From an uncultured Acidimicrobiales bacterium (GTDB lineage Bacteria > Actinomycetota > Acidimicrobiia > Acidimicrobiales > SZUA-35), in contig CALKTH010000059.1 in assembly GCA_937997485.1 (NCBI GenBank), positions 1 through 37,568 of the forward strand: 37,568 nt of DNA, given 5' to 3'. A program made the translations under genes and the position numbers. The notes under the pieces are model-generated. The model searched no databases. It was not told the origin of the DNA and saw only the letters and a program-made list of their open reading frames with translations. How positions within the stretch are numbered: the first letter of the stretch is position 1; each line of letters opens with the position of its first letter. Positions 23,601 to 32,091 of this stretch are shown here, one piece after another.

Positions 23601-25060
23601 TGGTTGTCGGCGAGGTGGCTGAACGCGCCGACGTCGTGGTGATCGGAGCTGGCCCCGGTGGCTATACCGCCGCTCTTCGCTGCGCTGACCTGGGCAAACA
23701 CACGATTCTTATCGACCGCGGCCCGGTAGGGGGCACCTGTCTGAACGTCGGATGTATCCCGTCGAAGGTGCTCATTCATGCGGCCGACACTGCGGCGCTG
23801 GCTCGACGCTCACGCTCCTGGGGCGTCAACCTCGACGCCACCGTCGATGCGACACAGATCGTGGCGCACAGCGATGAGGTCGTAGATCAACTGACCGGCG
23901 GCGTCCGCTCGCTCCTCTCCGCTGCCGGCGTGGAGGTCTGGAGCGGTGAAGCTCGCTTCTCCAAGTCCAACCGCCTTGCGGTGGTCGATGGGACCGCCGT
24001 CCGGCATCTGGAATTCAGCCACTGCATCGTGGCGACCGGTTCACGTCCCACCGAGCTGCCGTCTCTCCCGACGAACGGAACCACGGTGGTCAACTCAACG
24101 GGCGCGCTTCGGCTCGAGTCGGTGCCGGATCGCATGATCATTGTTGGCGGCGGCTATATCGGGGTCGAACTCGGCACCGCATGGGCCAAGCTCGGCAGCA
24201 CCGTCACCATCGTCGAGGCCGAGGATCGTCTGCTGCCCGGCATGGACCCAATGTTGGGCCGTGAGGTCACGAAGCGCCTCAAGCGACTGGGCGTCACCAT
24301 CCATTTGTCTTCGTTCGCCAGCGCAGCCGTAGAACCCCCGTCGACGAACGCCGTGGCCCGAGTCGAGATCTCGGCCCGCTCGACTGAGAGCGCTGGCGTC
24401 GTCACAACGACCGAAGAACCGTCGACAGCGATGCAGGACACGCTCGAGGCCGAACGGGTGATCGTTGCGGTTGGTCGCACCCCCAACACGGACGACCTGG
24501 GTCTCGACGTGGCCGGCATCACGGTGGACCAACGGGGCCTGATTCCCGTCTCCCCGAATCGCTCCGCAACCCCTCGCATCTTTGCCATCGGCGACATCAC
24601 CGATGGCCCAGCCCTCGCCCACAAAGCAACGGCCGAAGCCGAGGTCGCAGCGCGGGCTATCAACGGTGAGCCGGCAGCGTTCGATCCAGCCGGGATCCCC
24701 GAGGTCGTCTTCAGCGACCCCGAAGTGGCGAGTGTGGGTCACACCCCAGCTTCGGCGCGGTTCGAGTCGATCGCGGCAACGGTCGCTCGATTCCCCTACG
24801 CCGCCGGCTCGCGCTCCCGCACGGTCGATGACACAGCTGGCTTCGTCCAGCTCGTCGCCGACGAGGCGGGATCCTTGATCGGCGCCCAGCTCGCGGGGGC
24901 TGGCGTCGCTGAGCTGATCGGCGAGCTCACGCTGGGAATCGAGCTTGGAGCGACCATCGAAGATCTGGCGACAACCATCCATGCGCATCCCACAATGTCA
25001 GAGGCCATCGGCGAGGCTGCACATGTCGTTCTGGGCACGCCGCTTCACGTTCGCCGCTGA
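23600..25060 (+). CDS. lpdA: Dihydrolipoamide dehydrogenase (E3)
   Basis: A 486-residue FAD- and NAD-dependent disulfide oxidoreductase that reoxidises dihydrolipoyl-E2. The FAD motif GAGPGG is at residues 16-21, and the redox-active disulfide Cys47/Cys52 is in GGTCLNVGCIPSK. The NAD motif is GGGYIGVELG, and the FAD-binding IFAIGDI follows. The catalytic dyad is His463 and Glu468 in HAHPTMSEAIGEAA, contributed across the dimer. A Ser/Thr/Ala-rich insertion (about residues 245-280) in the NAD domain is longer than usual. ATG 23600 shares a base with the E2 stop (TGATG), completing the operon. An E3 dedicated to this complex is implied, though it could serve others. Confidence 0.94.
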   Translation: MVVGEVAERADVVVIGAGPGGYTAALRCADLGKHTILIDRGPVGGTCLNVGCIPSKVLIHAADTAALARRSRSWGVNLDATVDATQIVAHSDEVVDQLTGGVRSLLSAAGVEVWSGEARFSKSNRLAVVDGTAVRHLEFSHCIVATGSRPTELPSLPTNGTTVVNSTGALRLESVPDRMIIVGGGYIGVELGTAWAKLGSTVTIVEAEDRLLPGMDPMLGREVTKRLKRLGVTIHLSSFASAAVEPPSTNAVARVEISARSTESAGVVTTTEEPSTAMQDTLEAERVIVAVGRTPNTDDLGLDVAGITVDQRGLIPVSPNRSATPRIFAIGDITDGPALAHKATAEAEVAARAINGEPAAFDPAGIPEVVFSDPEVASVGHTPASARFESIAATVARFPYAAGSRSRTVDDTAGFVQLVADEAGSLIGAQLAGAGVAELIGELTLGIELGATIEDLATTIHAHPTMSEAIGEAAHVVLGTPLHVRR

Positions 25061-25108
25061 TTCGAGCGTTGATGGCGCGAAACGTGGCGAAATGGTTACG
25101 CTCGCCGA

Positions 25109-25747
25109 ATGGCAGGTGGGGCCAACCTTTTGACGTTCTCTGAAGCAGCACGGGTATTTGGCGTACCCGTGGCGTCGCTGGAGCAACGATTTACGACCGA
25201 TCGACTCCCGGAGGCAGCGCCGGATCCGAATGGCTTCGGCTGGCTGCTCCCAGAAGATCAGCTGGAATCGATCGCCAGCCGTGAAGGCTGGATCATCGAT
25301 CTTCGCGACGATCCAGCCAGCTCAGAGCAGAGTCCGGCCTTCTCCGAGATGCTCGAACGCCTCCTGGAGATGGGTGGCGAGCTCCAGACCGCCGTCGTGG
25401 CCAAAGAGCGGGCGGAAGAGAAGGTGATTCACCTCGAGAAGGATCTCGAGCGGAACGAGCAGACAATTCGCTCCCTCGAGTCAACGATCGAGGAGCAGGA
25501 TGCGGAGAATCAGCGTCTGAGTGCCGATCTCGCAGAGGCCAACACGGGTCGGGCCGTCGCCGAGGCACTGGCGGAAGAACGCGACGCCGAGATCGACCAG
25601 CTGCTCGATGCCAACGAAGACAGCGAAGCTCGTCACGAGCAGGATCTTCGCCGACACCGGGCGCTCGAATCGCAGCTCCGCAAGAGGCTGGAGACGACCC
25701 ACAACGCACTTGGCTGGCTGGGTCGGCGGCGCCTCGAACGTTCCTGA
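25109..25747 (+). CDS. Coiled-coil protein with MerR-like N-terminal helix-turn-helix
   Basis: A 212-residue cytosolic protein. Residues 5-45 (LLTFSEAARVFGVPVASLEQRFTTDRLPEA) look like the winged helix-turn-helix of excisionase/MerR proteins, and a GFGWLLPEDQLESIA segment follows. Residues about 85-195 form a long Glu/Arg-rich coiled coil with clear heptads (KVIHLEKDLERNEQTIRSLESTIEEQ). The C-terminus is short and basic (WLGRRRLERS). This architecture suggests a DNA-binding or scaffold protein, for example in cell division or chromosome organisation, but I do not recognise the family. The gene lies 48 bp after the E3 gene and 45 bp before an aminotransferase on the same strand. Confidence 0.72.
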   Translation: MAGGANLLTFSEAARVFGVPVASLEQRFTTDRLPEAAPDPNGFGWLLPEDQLESIASREGWIIDLRDDPASSEQSPAFSEMLERLLEMGGELQTAVVAKERAEEKVIHLEKDLERNEQTIRSLESTIEEQDAENQRLSADLAEANTGRAVAEALAEERDAEIDQLLDANEDSEARHEQDLRRHRALESQLRKRLETTHNALGWLGRRRLERS

Positions 25748-25759
25748 ACGAACGTTCGT
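25736..25759. promoter_or_regulatory. Paired GAACGTTC palindromes, LexA-box-like
   Basis: GAACGTTC occurs at 25736-25743 and again at 25750-25757, the second inside the perfect 12-bp palindrome ACGAACGTTCGT (25748-25759). The 14 bases at 25745-25758 fit the Gram-positive SOS-box pattern CGAAC-N4-GTTCG except for the first base. The site overlaps the stop of the coiled-coil gene and ends 33 bp before the aminotransferase start, so it could be an operator for that gene. No assigned regulator. Confidence 0.35.
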
Positions 25760-25792
25760 CCGTGCGGGTTTCGGCGGCTCTACTCTGATCCG

Positions 25793-26998
25793 ATGAACCT
25801 CCGACACGGACGCCCCATGGTGGCCATCCCCGGGCCGTCCATCACGCCCGATCGCGTCCTTGCGGCGATGCACCGGCCGATGCCCAACATCTACGAGGGA
25901 CCACTCGTCGATGTCTCGCACAGCGTTCTGGCTGACCTCCCGGGCATCGTGAAGACCGACAGCGAAGTCTTCATCACCATTGGGAATGGTCATGCCGGCT
26001 GGCAGATGGCGGTGAACAACACACTCAGCCGGGGCGACAAGGTGTTGGTGTTGGAGTCAGGACGCTTCGCCATCGGCTGGGGTGAGATGGCCGAACAGTC
26101 CGGTGTCATCGCCGAGATTCTTCCTGGCTCCGACGACGCCCCGGTCAGCCCAGAAGCGCTGGAAGCCCGACTCCGGGCCGATGCCGATCATGAGATCGCG
26201 GCGATCTTGGTTGTCCTGACCGACACGGCGACCAGCGTGTTGAACGACATTCCTGCACTCCGGGCCGCCATCGATCGAGCCGGCCACCCTGCGATGTTCA
26301 TGGTCGACGGCATCGCATCGATTGGCTGTGATGTCTTCGACATGGACGCCTCCGGGGTCGATCTCACGGTGGCGGCATCGCAAAAGGGTCTCATGGTTCC
26401 GCCCGGATTGGCTTTCGTTTGGGCCGGGCCCCGAGCGCTCGCCGCTCGAGCAACCGCCGATCTCGTGACGAGCTACTTCGACTGGGAGCCTCGCCGCACA
26501 CCGGAAGCGCACTACTACCTCTATGCCGGCACCCCACCCATCTCCCACCTGTTCGGCCTACGGGAAGCGCTGGACATGATCGCGGAGGAAGGCGGCATCG
26601 ACGCTGTTTGGGCTCGGCACGAGATCCTCGCCCGCTCCGTGTGGGCCGCAATCGATGCCTGGTCAACACCTGACGGTATGCGGTGCAACATCGCTGACGA
26701 AGCGTCTCGGTCTCGAGCGACCACCACCGTGATCACCGGCTCCATCGACCCGGACGAACTCCGCCGGGTGTGTGAGGAGCGTGCCGGCCTGACGATCGGG
26801 CTAGGCATTGGCAGCTTCGAAGGGCGAGGCATCCGCATCGGACACATGGGGCACTTGAATCCTCCGATGCTGCTCGGCACGCTGGGCACAATCGAGGCAG
26901 CGCTTCACTCGATGGATGCGCCGATGGGCGGCTCCGGGGTCGCCGCCGCGGCCGCCTTCCTCGGCGGCCACCTTGGTGAGCCAGACCACCTGGTGTGA
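25793..26998 (+). CDS. Class V aminotransferase, alanine/serine-glyoxylate type
   Basis: A 401-residue PLP enzyme of the serine-pyruvate/alanine-glyoxylate aminotransferase family. The N-terminus PGPSITPDRVLAAMHRPM is diagnostic. A phosphate-binding turn lies in TIGNGHAGWQMA, which departs from the usual GTGTG-type sequence. TDTATSVLNDI and MVDGIASIGCD (PLP-ring Asp172) follow, with Lys198 in AASQKGLMVPPG forming the Schiff base. Near the C-terminus, GIRIGHMGHLNP is typical. It moves amino groups between alanine or serine and glyoxylate or pyruvate; the exact pair is unknown. The last 20 residues are an Ala/Gly-rich tail beyond the fold. It is convergent with the hydroquinone reductase gene. 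Confidence 0.88.
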   Translation: MNLRHGRPMVAIPGPSITPDRVLAAMHRPMPNIYEGPLVDVSHSVLADLPGIVKTDSEVFITIGNGHAGWQMAVNNTLSRGDKVLVLESGRFAIGWGEMAEQSGVIAEILPGSDDAPVSPEALEARLRADADHEIAAILVVLTDTATSVLNDIPALRAAIDRAGHPAMFMVDGIASIGCDVFDMDASGVDLTVAASQKGLMVPPGLAFVWAGPRALAARATADLVTSYFDWEPRRTPEAHYYLYAGTPPISHLFGLREALDMIAEEGGIDAVWARHEILARSVWAAIDAWSTPDGMRCNIADEASRSRATTTVITGSIDPDELRRVCEERAGLTIGLGIGSFEGRGIRIGHMGHLNPPMLLGTLGTIEAALHSMDAPMGGSGVAAAAAFLGGHLGEPDHLV

Positions 26999-27034
26999 GC
27001 CAGTCTCGGTCGGTGGGTTCGCTCCTCGTGGGGC

Positions 27035-28051
27035 TCAGCGACCGTCGGACAGTTGACCGAACGCTTCGGCGGGGAGCGGCGGCGGGGGTGGCGATCCATC
27101 CCCGAACGGGCGTCCGCCGAGTGCTTCACGACCGTGAGCTGAGGCGAGCGGTCGGAGATCAGGACCGATCGGTGTGACCATCGTCGGATTGATGCTCGTG
27201 TGGACCTCGTAGTAGTGCTCCTTCGCCTGCTCGAAGTGCACGGTGTCACCAAAGCCCGGCGTCTGGAAGAGGTCTCGGACGTAGCCCCACAGGGCCGGCA
27301 TCTCGCTCAGCTTGTTTCGGTTGCACTTGAAGTGTCCGTGATAGACGGCATCGAAACGGATCAGCGTCGTGAAGAGACGAACGTCAGCCTCGGTGATGGT
27401 CTCGCCGACGAGATAGCGCTGCGTGCTCAGCCGCTCTTCCAACCAATCGAGCCGAGCAAAGAGCGTTCGATACGCGTCCTCGTACGCAGCTTGGGATGAC
27501 GAGAAACCGGTGCGGTACACACCGTTGTTGACATCGGGGTAGATGAGGGCGTTGATCTCATCGATCTCATCTCGGTGTGCGTCGGGCAACAGGTCGGGCG
27601 CCCCCGGCCGGTGATGGGCAGACCACTCGGTGGAGAAGTCGAGGGTCATCTGGGCGAAGTCGTTCGTGACGAGATGCCCAGTGGGAATGTCAACAATGGC
27701 GGGAACCGTGATGCCCTTCGGGTAGTTGGGAAAGCGGGCCAGATACGCATCCCGAATCCGTTCGATGCCGAGCACTGGATCTACCCCACCAGGATCGAGA
27801 TCGAACTGCCAGCTGCGCCAGTCATGCGTTGGTCCGGCGAACCCCAAGCTCAGAACGTCTTCGAGCCCGAGCAATCGGCGAACGATCGTGGTTCGGTTCG
27901 CCCACGGGCACGCCGCCGCAGCTACGAGCCGATAGCGGCCGGGTTCAACGGGCCAGCTCACGCCGTTGATCTCTCGGCCATCGGCGGTGATCCGATCCGT
28001 GATGTAGTCGGTGTCTCGCTCGAACGCGCCCGCGGTGCTCTCGTCTGTCAT
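27035..28051 (-). CDS. Glutathionyl-hydroquinone reductase-like protein (Xi-class GST)
   Basis: A 338-residue protein of the ECM4/YqjG/PcpF family. Members reduce glutathionyl-hydroquinones to hydroquinones via a cysteine thiol. The catalytic Cys48 lies in AAAACPWANRT. The substrate-side segments GITVPAIVD and VTNDFAQMTLDFSTEW, and the C-terminal helical domain with YLVGETITEADVRLFTTLIRFDAVYHGHFKCN, are all typical. Length is normal, with a poly-proline stretch near the end. Actinobacteria usually use mycothiol in place of glutathione, so the thiol partner here is open. ATG 28051 leaves 86 bp to the divergent carboxylesterase. Confidence 0.9.
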   Translation of the reverse strand: MTDESTAGAFERDTDYITDRITADGREINGVSWPVEPGRYRLVAAAACPWANRTTIVRRLLGLEDVLSLGFAGPTHDWRSWQFDLDPGGVDPVLGIERIRDAYLARFPNYPKGITVPAIVDIPTGHLVTNDFAQMTLDFSTEWSAHHRPGAPDLLPDAHRDEIDEINALIYPDVNNGVYRTGFSSSQAAYEDAYRTLFARLDWLEERLSTQRYLVGETITEADVRLFTTLIRFDAVYHGHFKCNRNKLSEMPALWGYVRDLFQTPGFGDTVHFEQAKEHYYEVHTSINPTMVTPIGPDLRPLASAHGREALGGRPFGDGSPPPPPLPAEAFGQLSDGR

Positions 28052-28137
28052 GGACGGCTACAACCCCTTGCGCTGCTGCTTCGTTCCCTCGGAAGCACGA
28101 CTGATGCGTTAGCCGCCCCCTCGTGGCAAGATCGAGC

Positions 28138-29829
28138 ATGCTCGGTTCCCGCAACACCATCGACCTCGATCTCCTTGACGGCTCTGTCCGAGGCGCAACT
28201 TCGGCCAAGGGCACGATGATCAATGTGATGGGCATTCCCTACGCCGCAGCTCCCACCGGTGATCGGCGTTGGACGCCGCCGGCAGCGGCAGCGTCATGGC
28301 GGGGCACGAAGTCGTGCAAGAAGGCCGGACCAATGCCCATGCAGCGCAAGGCCAACTTCGACGCGTTCTTCGACAACCTCATCGCCGGACTCGGTCTGGG
28401 CCGGGCGAAACAGAAGGCCATGCGGGCAGCCATCAACGCCGTACCGAGCAAGGAGAGCGAAGACTGCCTGACCCTGAACGTTCGGGCGCCCAAGAGCGCC
28501 ACAGGGCTTCCCGTGATGGTGTGGATCCATGGTGGCGACAACACCGATGGATCGAGCGGCGAGCCGATGTATCAGGGCAACGCGCTGCCTGAGCGGGGGT
28601 GCGTTCTCGTCACGATCAACTATCGGCTCGGCCTTCTCGGTTTCTTTGCGCACCCTGAGCTCTCGGCCGAATCGCCGGATGGCGTCTCCGGCAACTACGG
28701 CCTGCTCGACCAGATCGCTGCGCTGGAGTGGGTTCGAGACAACATCGAGGCCTTCGGCGGCGATCCCTCACGCGTGACCATCTTCGGCGAGTCTGCTGGC
28801 GGCCAAGACGTGCTGCACCTGATGACAGCGCCCCGAGCTCGGGGGCTCTTCCATCGGGCGATCGCCCAGAGCCCGAGCGACAGTGGCCGCTGGTTGCATC
28901 TGCGTTCGCCTGCGATGGATCTCATGTCAGCCGAGGAGGCAGGTGTCGCTTTCGCCGATCTGGCCGTCGGTCCCGGCCCCGGGCAGCTCGAGCGACTGCG
29001 GGCGATGGACGCTGAGGAGCTGCATTCCCTCTACCGGGCAAATCCGGTGCTCGGCCGCCATTTCTATCCGTGCGTCGACGGCCGGATCCTTCCCGCCGCA
29101 CCCATGACCGCGTTCTCCCGCAAGCAACAAGCCCCGGTGCCGCTGATGATTGGCTACAACGCCGATGAAGCGTCGCTCCTGGCCGAGTTCATGCACCCGG
29201 CCGGCCCGGAGTTTCTCCCTCGAGACGGACTGCCGGAGCCCATGGCCGCCACCGGTGAGGTGATCGAAGACGTCCCCGTGCCAACGGTGAACTGCTCACC
29301 TGAAGAGGTAGCCGACGCGTTCAGCCGCTCATACCCAACCGAAGCGCATGTCGCCCGGGTGTTCGCTGCGTATCCCGGTCTTGATCGACTGGATTCCACT
29401 GCCGTCGAGATCCATCTGGCTGATCACATGTTCGGCGTGCATGTCGATCATGCGTCTCGGGAACACGCTGCCGCCGGCTATCCCGTCTATCGCTACCACT
29501 TCCGCTCGCTTCCGGCACTGCCCAATCAGACGATCGGCGCCTTTCACGCCGCGGAGATCGTGCACGTCTTCGGCACCTCGCTCCCGCTCGTGCCCGAAGG
29601 AGAGGGCGCCCACTTGCTCACTCGCGCCATGGGTGATCACTGGTTCGCCTTCGCGGCCGAGGGTGTGCCGGACCATCCCGGACGCCCGTCGTGGCCCGGT
29701 TACGTGCCGAGCGACCCGCATCACATGGTCTTCAACCGCCCGAACTCGGGTGTTGAGCCATGCCCGCCGCAGGCTGGACTCGATCTCATGCGCGAACGCA
29801 TCAACTGGTTGAACGAATCGCTCGGCTGA
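28138..29829 (+). CDS. Type B carboxylesterase
   Basis: A 563-residue alpha/beta hydrolase of the carboxylesterase type B family. The N-terminal VRGATSAKGTMINVMGIPYAAAPTGDRRW is diagnostic, followed by SEDCLTLNVRAP and the oxyanion-hole segment VWIHGGDNTDG. The nucleophile is Ser219 in FGESAGG. The catalytic histidine is probably that of FHAAEIVHVFG near residue 480, where the family has GAxHxxEL. It hydrolyses carboxyl esters; no signal peptide is visible, so it acts in the cytosol. ATG 28138 is preferred to the GTG at 28123. An unusual Lys/Ala-rich insertion lies around residues 55-105. It converges on the alpha/beta hydrolase gene, 12 bp away. Confidence 0.9.
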   Translation: MLGSRNTIDLDLLDGSVRGATSAKGTMINVMGIPYAAAPTGDRRWTPPAAAASWRGTKSCKKAGPMPMQRKANFDAFFDNLIAGLGLGRAKQKAMRAAINAVPSKESEDCLTLNVRAPKSATGLPVMVWIHGGDNTDGSSGEPMYQGNALPERGCVLVTINYRLGLLGFFAHPELSAESPDGVSGNYGLLDQIAALEWVRDNIEAFGGDPSRVTIFGESAGGQDVLHLMTAPRARGLFHRAIAQSPSDSGRWLHLRSPAMDLMSAEEAGVAFADLAVGPGPGQLERLRAMDAEELHSLYRANPVLGRHFYPCVDGRILPAAPMTAFSRKQQAPVPLMIGYNADEASLLAEFMHPAGPEFLPRDGLPEPMAATGEVIEDVPVPTVNCSPEEVADAFSRSYPTEAHVARVFAAYPGLDRLDSTAVEIHLADHMFGVHVDHASREHAAAGYPVYRYHFRSLPALPNQTIGAFHAAEIVHVFGTSLPLVPEGEGAHLLTRAMGDHWFAFAAEGVPDHPGRPSWPGYVPSDPHHMVFNRPNSGVEPCPPQAGLDLMRERINWLNESLG

Positions 29830-29841
29830 TCGCCGGGCCGC

Positions 29842-30729
29842 TCAGTGATGAGCGGTCGCCCTCTTGGCGTTGGCGACGATGGCCTCGATCATTTCTCCGA
29901 ACCGGTTGCGGGGCATGTCGTGCCCCATATCGGGGAACATCAGCAAGCGTGATCCGGGAACGGCCTTGGCCGTTGCCGTTCCACCAGATGGCCGCACGAG
30001 CTTGTCCTGAAGACCATGGATCACGAGCGTGGGCGCCGTGATGCGCTTGAGTGCCGCCGTCCGATCCGGGCTGGCGAAGATGGCGGCGTTCTGACGGGCA
30101 GTGCCCGCTGGCCGAAAGCTGCGAGCAACGGACCTTGTTGCCCGCTCGAGATGGGCTTCGGGATCCCACGACGAGCCGGACCACATCCGGAACGCGTCAA
30201 CGCTGTCTTGTGCTGCCGTGGCCCGATTGGGCGCTGGCCGGCGAGCCATCTTGCGGATCACGGTGCGGTGCACACCGCCATGCTTGCGATCACCGGTGTT
30301 GGACATGATCGAGGTGAGCGAACGCACTCGCTCCGGATGATGGATGGACATCGTCTGGGCGATCATTCCGCCCATCGAGATGCCAACGACGTGCGCTGCG
30401 TCGATCTCGAGCGCATCGAGGAGCCCCACGGCGTCGTCGGCCATGTCGCTCAGCTTGTAGCCAGCCGAACCGGGCCGGCGCGTGACGAGCGACCGAGCCA
30501 GTTCGGCTTGGGTGGGAGGCTTCCAGTCGAACTCGGTGCTGAGCCCGATGTCTCGGTTGTCGAAGCGGATCACATGGAACCCTGCATCGACCAGGCCATC
30601 GACCCATTCGTCAGACCAATCGGTGAGTTGGCCACCCAAGCCCATGACGAGAAGCAGCGGCTCACCGCCCGCATCTCGACCGTGCTCTTCGTACTCGATG
30701 GTGATGCCGTTGCTCTGCGCTTGCGCCAT
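29842..30729 (-). CDS. Alpha/beta hydrolase
   Basis: A 295-residue alpha/beta-fold hydrolase. The oxyanion-side strand LLLVMGLGGQLTDW and the FDNRDIGLST turn are typical of the esterase/aclacinomycin-methylesterase-like branch. The nucleophile is Ser118 in VVGISMGGMIAQ, an acid is likely in the VIHGLQDKLV strand, and the catalytic histidine lies in FPDMGHDMP. The substrate is unknown. It has no signal peptide. ATG 30729 diverges from the diguanylate cyclase gene over 114 bp, where promoters for both could lie. It is not homologous in layout to the neighbouring type B carboxylesterase. Confidence 0.87.
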   Translation of the reverse strand: MAQAQSNGITIEYEEHGRDAGGEPLLLVMGLGGQLTDWSDEWVDGLVDAGFHVIRFDNRDIGLSTEFDWKPPTQAELARSLVTRRPGSAGYKLSDMADDAVGLLDALEIDAAHVVGISMGGMIAQTMSIHHPERVRSLTSIMSNTGDRKHGGVHRTVIRKMARRPAPNRATAAQDSVDAFRMWSGSSWDPEAHLERATRSVARSFRPAGTARQNAAIFASPDRTAALKRITAPTLVIHGLQDKLVRPSGGTATAKAVPGSRLLMFPDMGHDMPRNRFGEMIEAIVANAKRATAHH

Positions 30730-30843
30730 GACGGCGACGGTACCAAGGCAGCGCGCAGAGCCGGGCTACGGCGGGGGCCGAATGGCCTATCTGTGAGCTG
30801 CCACGTCAAGGAGCGCGCTGGATCTGTCGATTGTCCACTCGCA

Positions 30844-32091
30844 ATGATGAGCTCGAATCCGGCTGGCCGCCGCGCCGAACGGGATCGGGTCGTGGAAATG
30901 AGCCTTCGACTGTTTCCTCGCCTGGGACCGGCGTACGCACTCATCGGCGCGCTGCTCCTCGCCTCGGTCCCAACGTTCGGTTGGTGGATGATCAGCCTTG
31001 TCATCATCGATGGGGCGAAGGCCGTTGCAAATCAGGCTGTCGCCCTTCGGTCGAAAGAACCCGAGTGGTTCTTTGCCTTCGATCAGTACACGAGCATGGC
31101 GCTGATCGCCTACGGCATCTACCACTCCGGCGGCGCAGCTTCGCCGTTCTTCCCGCTCCTCGGGCTGTACGCGGCCCTGATGCCCGCCATCTTCGGGCGA
31201 TTCCTGTTCAAGACGAGCATGACGATCCTGAGCCTCTGCATCGTGCTCGCCGGCCTGGGTGACCCGGCGATTGCTGCTGGCACCGGCTGGCTCCGTATCG
31301 GCGGGCTGCTCGCCCTAGCGCTTTCCGCTGTCATCTGCGTCTCTGCGCTGTTCGATTCCGACACTCAACACCGACGGGCGTCGCGGATCGATGGTCTCAC
31401 CGGCCTGCCCAACCGTCGCTCGTTCAACGAGAAGATGCGTCGCCTGAGTGAACAGAACGATGTCGTTCCATCGGCCACGTCATTGGTGGTGGTCGACATC
31501 GACTTCTTCAAGCGTGTGAACGACGAGTTCGGACACGACCGAGGTGATGAGGTGCTCGTTGCCGTGGCCCGCGAACTGGATGCGGCCTTTCGGGCAACCG
31601 ACCTCGCCTACCGAGTGGGCGGTGAGGAGTTCGCCGTCATCCTCCCTGCCGTCGATTCCAGCCGAGCCGCAGCGATGGCCCAATCGCTCTGCGAGCGAAT
31701 CCGTACAGCGCGGCCGGGCGACATCGACCTCACTGCGTCGTTCGGGATTGCGAGCACGGACGGATCGGTGACACCGAGCGATCTCTATCGTCAGGCCGAC
31801 CAGGCGCTCTTCGAGGCGAAGCGGGCGGGGCGCGACTGTGTGATGGTCGCCCACCCCACGCATGTTCCTCTGACACCAATCGTGCAAGCCGAGGAGGCGG
31901 ACATCGAGACGTCGCCGCCAAGATGGGACCTAGAGCGCCTTACCGGGGTTGAGGATGTTGTCGGGGTCGAAGAGTCCTTTGACGGCTCGTTGGGTCGCCA
32001 GCGAAACGGGATCGATCTCGTCGTCGATGAAGGCGCGCTTGAGCGTGCCAACACCGTGCTCGGCCGCGATCGTTCCTCCGAGCGCAAGTGA
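30844..32091 (+). CDS. Membrane-bound diguanylate cyclase (GGEEF)
   Basis: A 415-residue predicted cyclic-di-GMP synthase. Five or six hydrophobic helices occupy about residues 25-175 as an unassigned membrane sensor. The GGDEF domain follows, starting DGLTGLPNRRSF and SLVVVDIDFFKRVNDEFGH, with the active-site GGEEF at residues 259-263. The allosteric inhibitory I-site RxxD (RATD) lies the usual distance before it, so product inhibition is expected. The domain ends near AGRDCVMV, and about 75 further residues have no recognised fold; their last 53 codons are antisense to the glcD-type gene. Starts at 30844 and 30898 are both possible. No phosphodiesterase domain is present. Confidence 0.88.
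   Translation: MMSSNPAGRRAERDRVVEMSLRLFPRLGPAYALIGALLLASVPTFGWWMISLVIIDGAKAVANQAVALRSKEPEWFFAFDQYTSMALIAYGIYHSGGAASPFFPLLGLYAALMPAIFGRFLFKTSMTILSLCIVLAGLGDPAIAAGTGWLRIGGLLALALSAVICVSALFDSDTQHRRASRIDGLTGLPNRRSFNEKMRRLSEQNDVVPSATSLVVVDIDFFKRVNDEFGHDRGDEVLVAVARELDAAFRATDLAYRVGGEEFAVILPAVDSSRAAAMAQSLCERIRTARPGDIDLTASFGIASTDGSVTPSDLYRQADQALFEAKRAGRDCVMVAHPTHVPLTPIVQAEEADIETSPPRWDLERLTGVEDVVGVEESFDGSLGRQRNGIDLVVDEGALERANTVLGRDRSSERK

Noticed and set aside
30016..30843. Upstream extension of the diguanylate cyclase frame
   Set aside because: This part is antisense to the alpha/beta hydrolase with its GISMGG motif and is low-complexity; the membrane sensor begins after 30844.
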